DNA from: Plazaster borealis
Taxonomy: Eukaryota; Echinodermata; Asteroidea; Forcipulatida; Labidiasteridae
DNA length: 64,000 nucleotides
Reading direction: 5' to 3'
Assembly (NCBI GenBank): GCA_021014325.1
Contig: CM037474.1
Location: 20,578,488 to 20,642,487, forward strand
Of the stretch, positions 62,857 through 64,000 are shown piece by piece. The notes under the pieces were generated by a model that did no database searches, had not been told where the DNA came from, and saw only the letters and a program-made list of their open reading frames with translations. Every line of letters begins with the position of its first letter. Position 1 is the stretch's first letter. Made by a program: the position numbers and the translations under genes.

Positions 62857-63015
62857 GTAAATATGTATTGCCTGCCATCTAAATTGATGAGGTCCAAACC
62901 ACGCCTTCTACATTAATACTAAATGACTTGGCGGCTTAAAAAAACACGTTTTCAATTGACTTTTATTTGAGTGCTCTATATTACACAATTTCTACTGTAT
63001 TGCATGACTATGTTT

Positions 63016-63384
63016 TATTATTATATATTTCTGGTAATGAAACCAAAGATGCCTCATAGGTGAGCTTAATCACTGTAGCTCACAAACCTGTGGAAACCTG
63101 TAAACAAGGGTGCTTGCTACATGTATATGAACCAGAAACACGGGGGTTAACCCCCTACTCTTCCACGATAAGTGTTCTGGGTTATTTTACGTGCACTACC
63201 AATCCTAGTACATGGGACCTACAGCTTAATGTCGCATCCCAAAGGACAAAGCACTTATGGCATGTATGGTAAAGTATCTTGCTCCAGGGCACAAGTGCCA
63301 TGACCGGGACTCAAACTCACACTCTGCTGATCAGAAACACTAGAGCTTGAGTCCGGTGCTCGTAACCACTCCACCACTGACATC
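63016..63384 (-). mobile_element. tRNA-derived SINE, type T1, antisense
   Basis: On the minus strand it carries GTGGTTACGAGCACCGGACT, the CTAGTGTTTCTGATCAGCAGAG arm, a box B GAGTTTGAGTCCC and a tail of (AAT)-like sequence. MITE-C copy 3 directly follows it. Confidence 0.78.
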
Positions 63385-63578
63385 TGGGCCCAATTTATAG
63401 AGCTACTTCAGCAGAAAATATCGCTTAACAGAATTGTGCTAAGCAAAAATAAGCGGAATACCAGCCACAGATTGTGTATGTGAGATGGAATTTAGGCTGG
63501 CAACTCTATTCTGCAAAGCAAAAATAGTTTGTGCTTAGCTACTTTTTGTGCTTAAAGCAGCTCTATGAAATTGGGTCC
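63385..63578. mobile_element. MITE-C, copy 3
   Basis: TGGGCCCAATTTATAGAGCT and the inverted AGCTCTATGAAATTGGGTCC delimit about 195 bp. Inside is GCTAAGCAAAAATAAGCGGA. A further diverged relative begins at about 63691 (TGGGCCCAATTTTATGGCTC). In gene 3 intron 10. Confidence 0.78.
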
Positions 63579-64000
63579 TGGGCAACACTGGGGTAATTCT
63601 TGTTGCAGAGTAGCAAAGTTTAGTGGAGCCTACATCATCATTTCCCAAAATGACCTCATCTTGTTCTCTGAAATGGTCATTGATAATAATCTGGGCCCAA
63701 TTTTATGGCTCGGCTGACCGTAAATGAAATATCGGCAGTTACGTAGCAGAAAAATTCACAAAGCATAAACGTATTTCAAAGGATTGCAAGGAACTTTTGC
63801 TTGCGCTGGTGCATACTTCACATTACAAAACGTTGTTTGCTTACAAAGCTTGTACAGAAATTTTGAGGTAACCGTGTATTTAATTGAGATTGTTGACCGT
63901 TAGCACATAATTCCTTCGTTAGCCATTGAATTATAGCAAACACTTCACTTGTATGGAAGAAATATAAACTACGTCACAGTTAAACAATTCAATGTTTATT

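Overview
The window looks like nuclear DNA of an invertebrate deuterostome, most probably an echinoderm and perhaps a sea star. That assignment is inference. It rests on intron-rich genes with GT/AG splice sites, AT-rich spacers packed with short inverted-repeat elements and tRNA-derived SINEs, a Mag-type Ty3/Gypsy element, and genes of the 'protein DD3-3' family (named from Dictyostelium, also annotated in invertebrate deuterostomes). No bacterial-type gene is present. Exons were assembled by eye from splice consensus, phase compatibility and comparison among the paralogs.

The core is a cluster of four secreted DD3-3-like genes. Gene 0 (+, 4-928) is only its last three exons. Gene 1 (+, 14367-22816) is complete: 13 coding exons, about 638 aa, plus a probable non-coding leader exon and TATA box near 10.72-10.78 kb. 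Gene 2 (-, 42185 to 26184) is complete: 13 coding exons, about 670 aa, with a matching leader exon and TATA-like box near 43.6 kb. Gene 3 (+, 47197 to beyond the window) has 10 visible exons, a different 5' intron layout and a divergent middle region. Genes 1 and 2 converge; genes 2 and 3 diverge. The products share a signal peptide, an Asn-rich HNPRGSNNR motif, a WTNQH motif, a Cys-rich middle with an ERDYYPYW core and, in the genes whose 3' end is visible, a C-terminal region that reads like a cupredoxin whose metal ligands vary between paralogs.

The ends of genes 0 and 1 and their downstream flanks are a segmental duplication (1-9889 against about 21888-25434). Insertions occurred afterwards: a Ty3/Gypsy element with apparently identical 191-bp LTRs (3440-9416; the empty site survives near 24675), a TIR element (2232-2590) and an E-type repeat (2949-3265) in the first copy, and a SINE (24727-25021) in the second.

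Introns and spacers hold many repeats: several TIR families apparently flanked by TTAA, SINEs of two tRNA-like types, a LINE 3' fragment, hairpin elements, three sizeable minisatellites, and a small inverted-repeat family whose arms resemble histone mRNA 3' processing signals.
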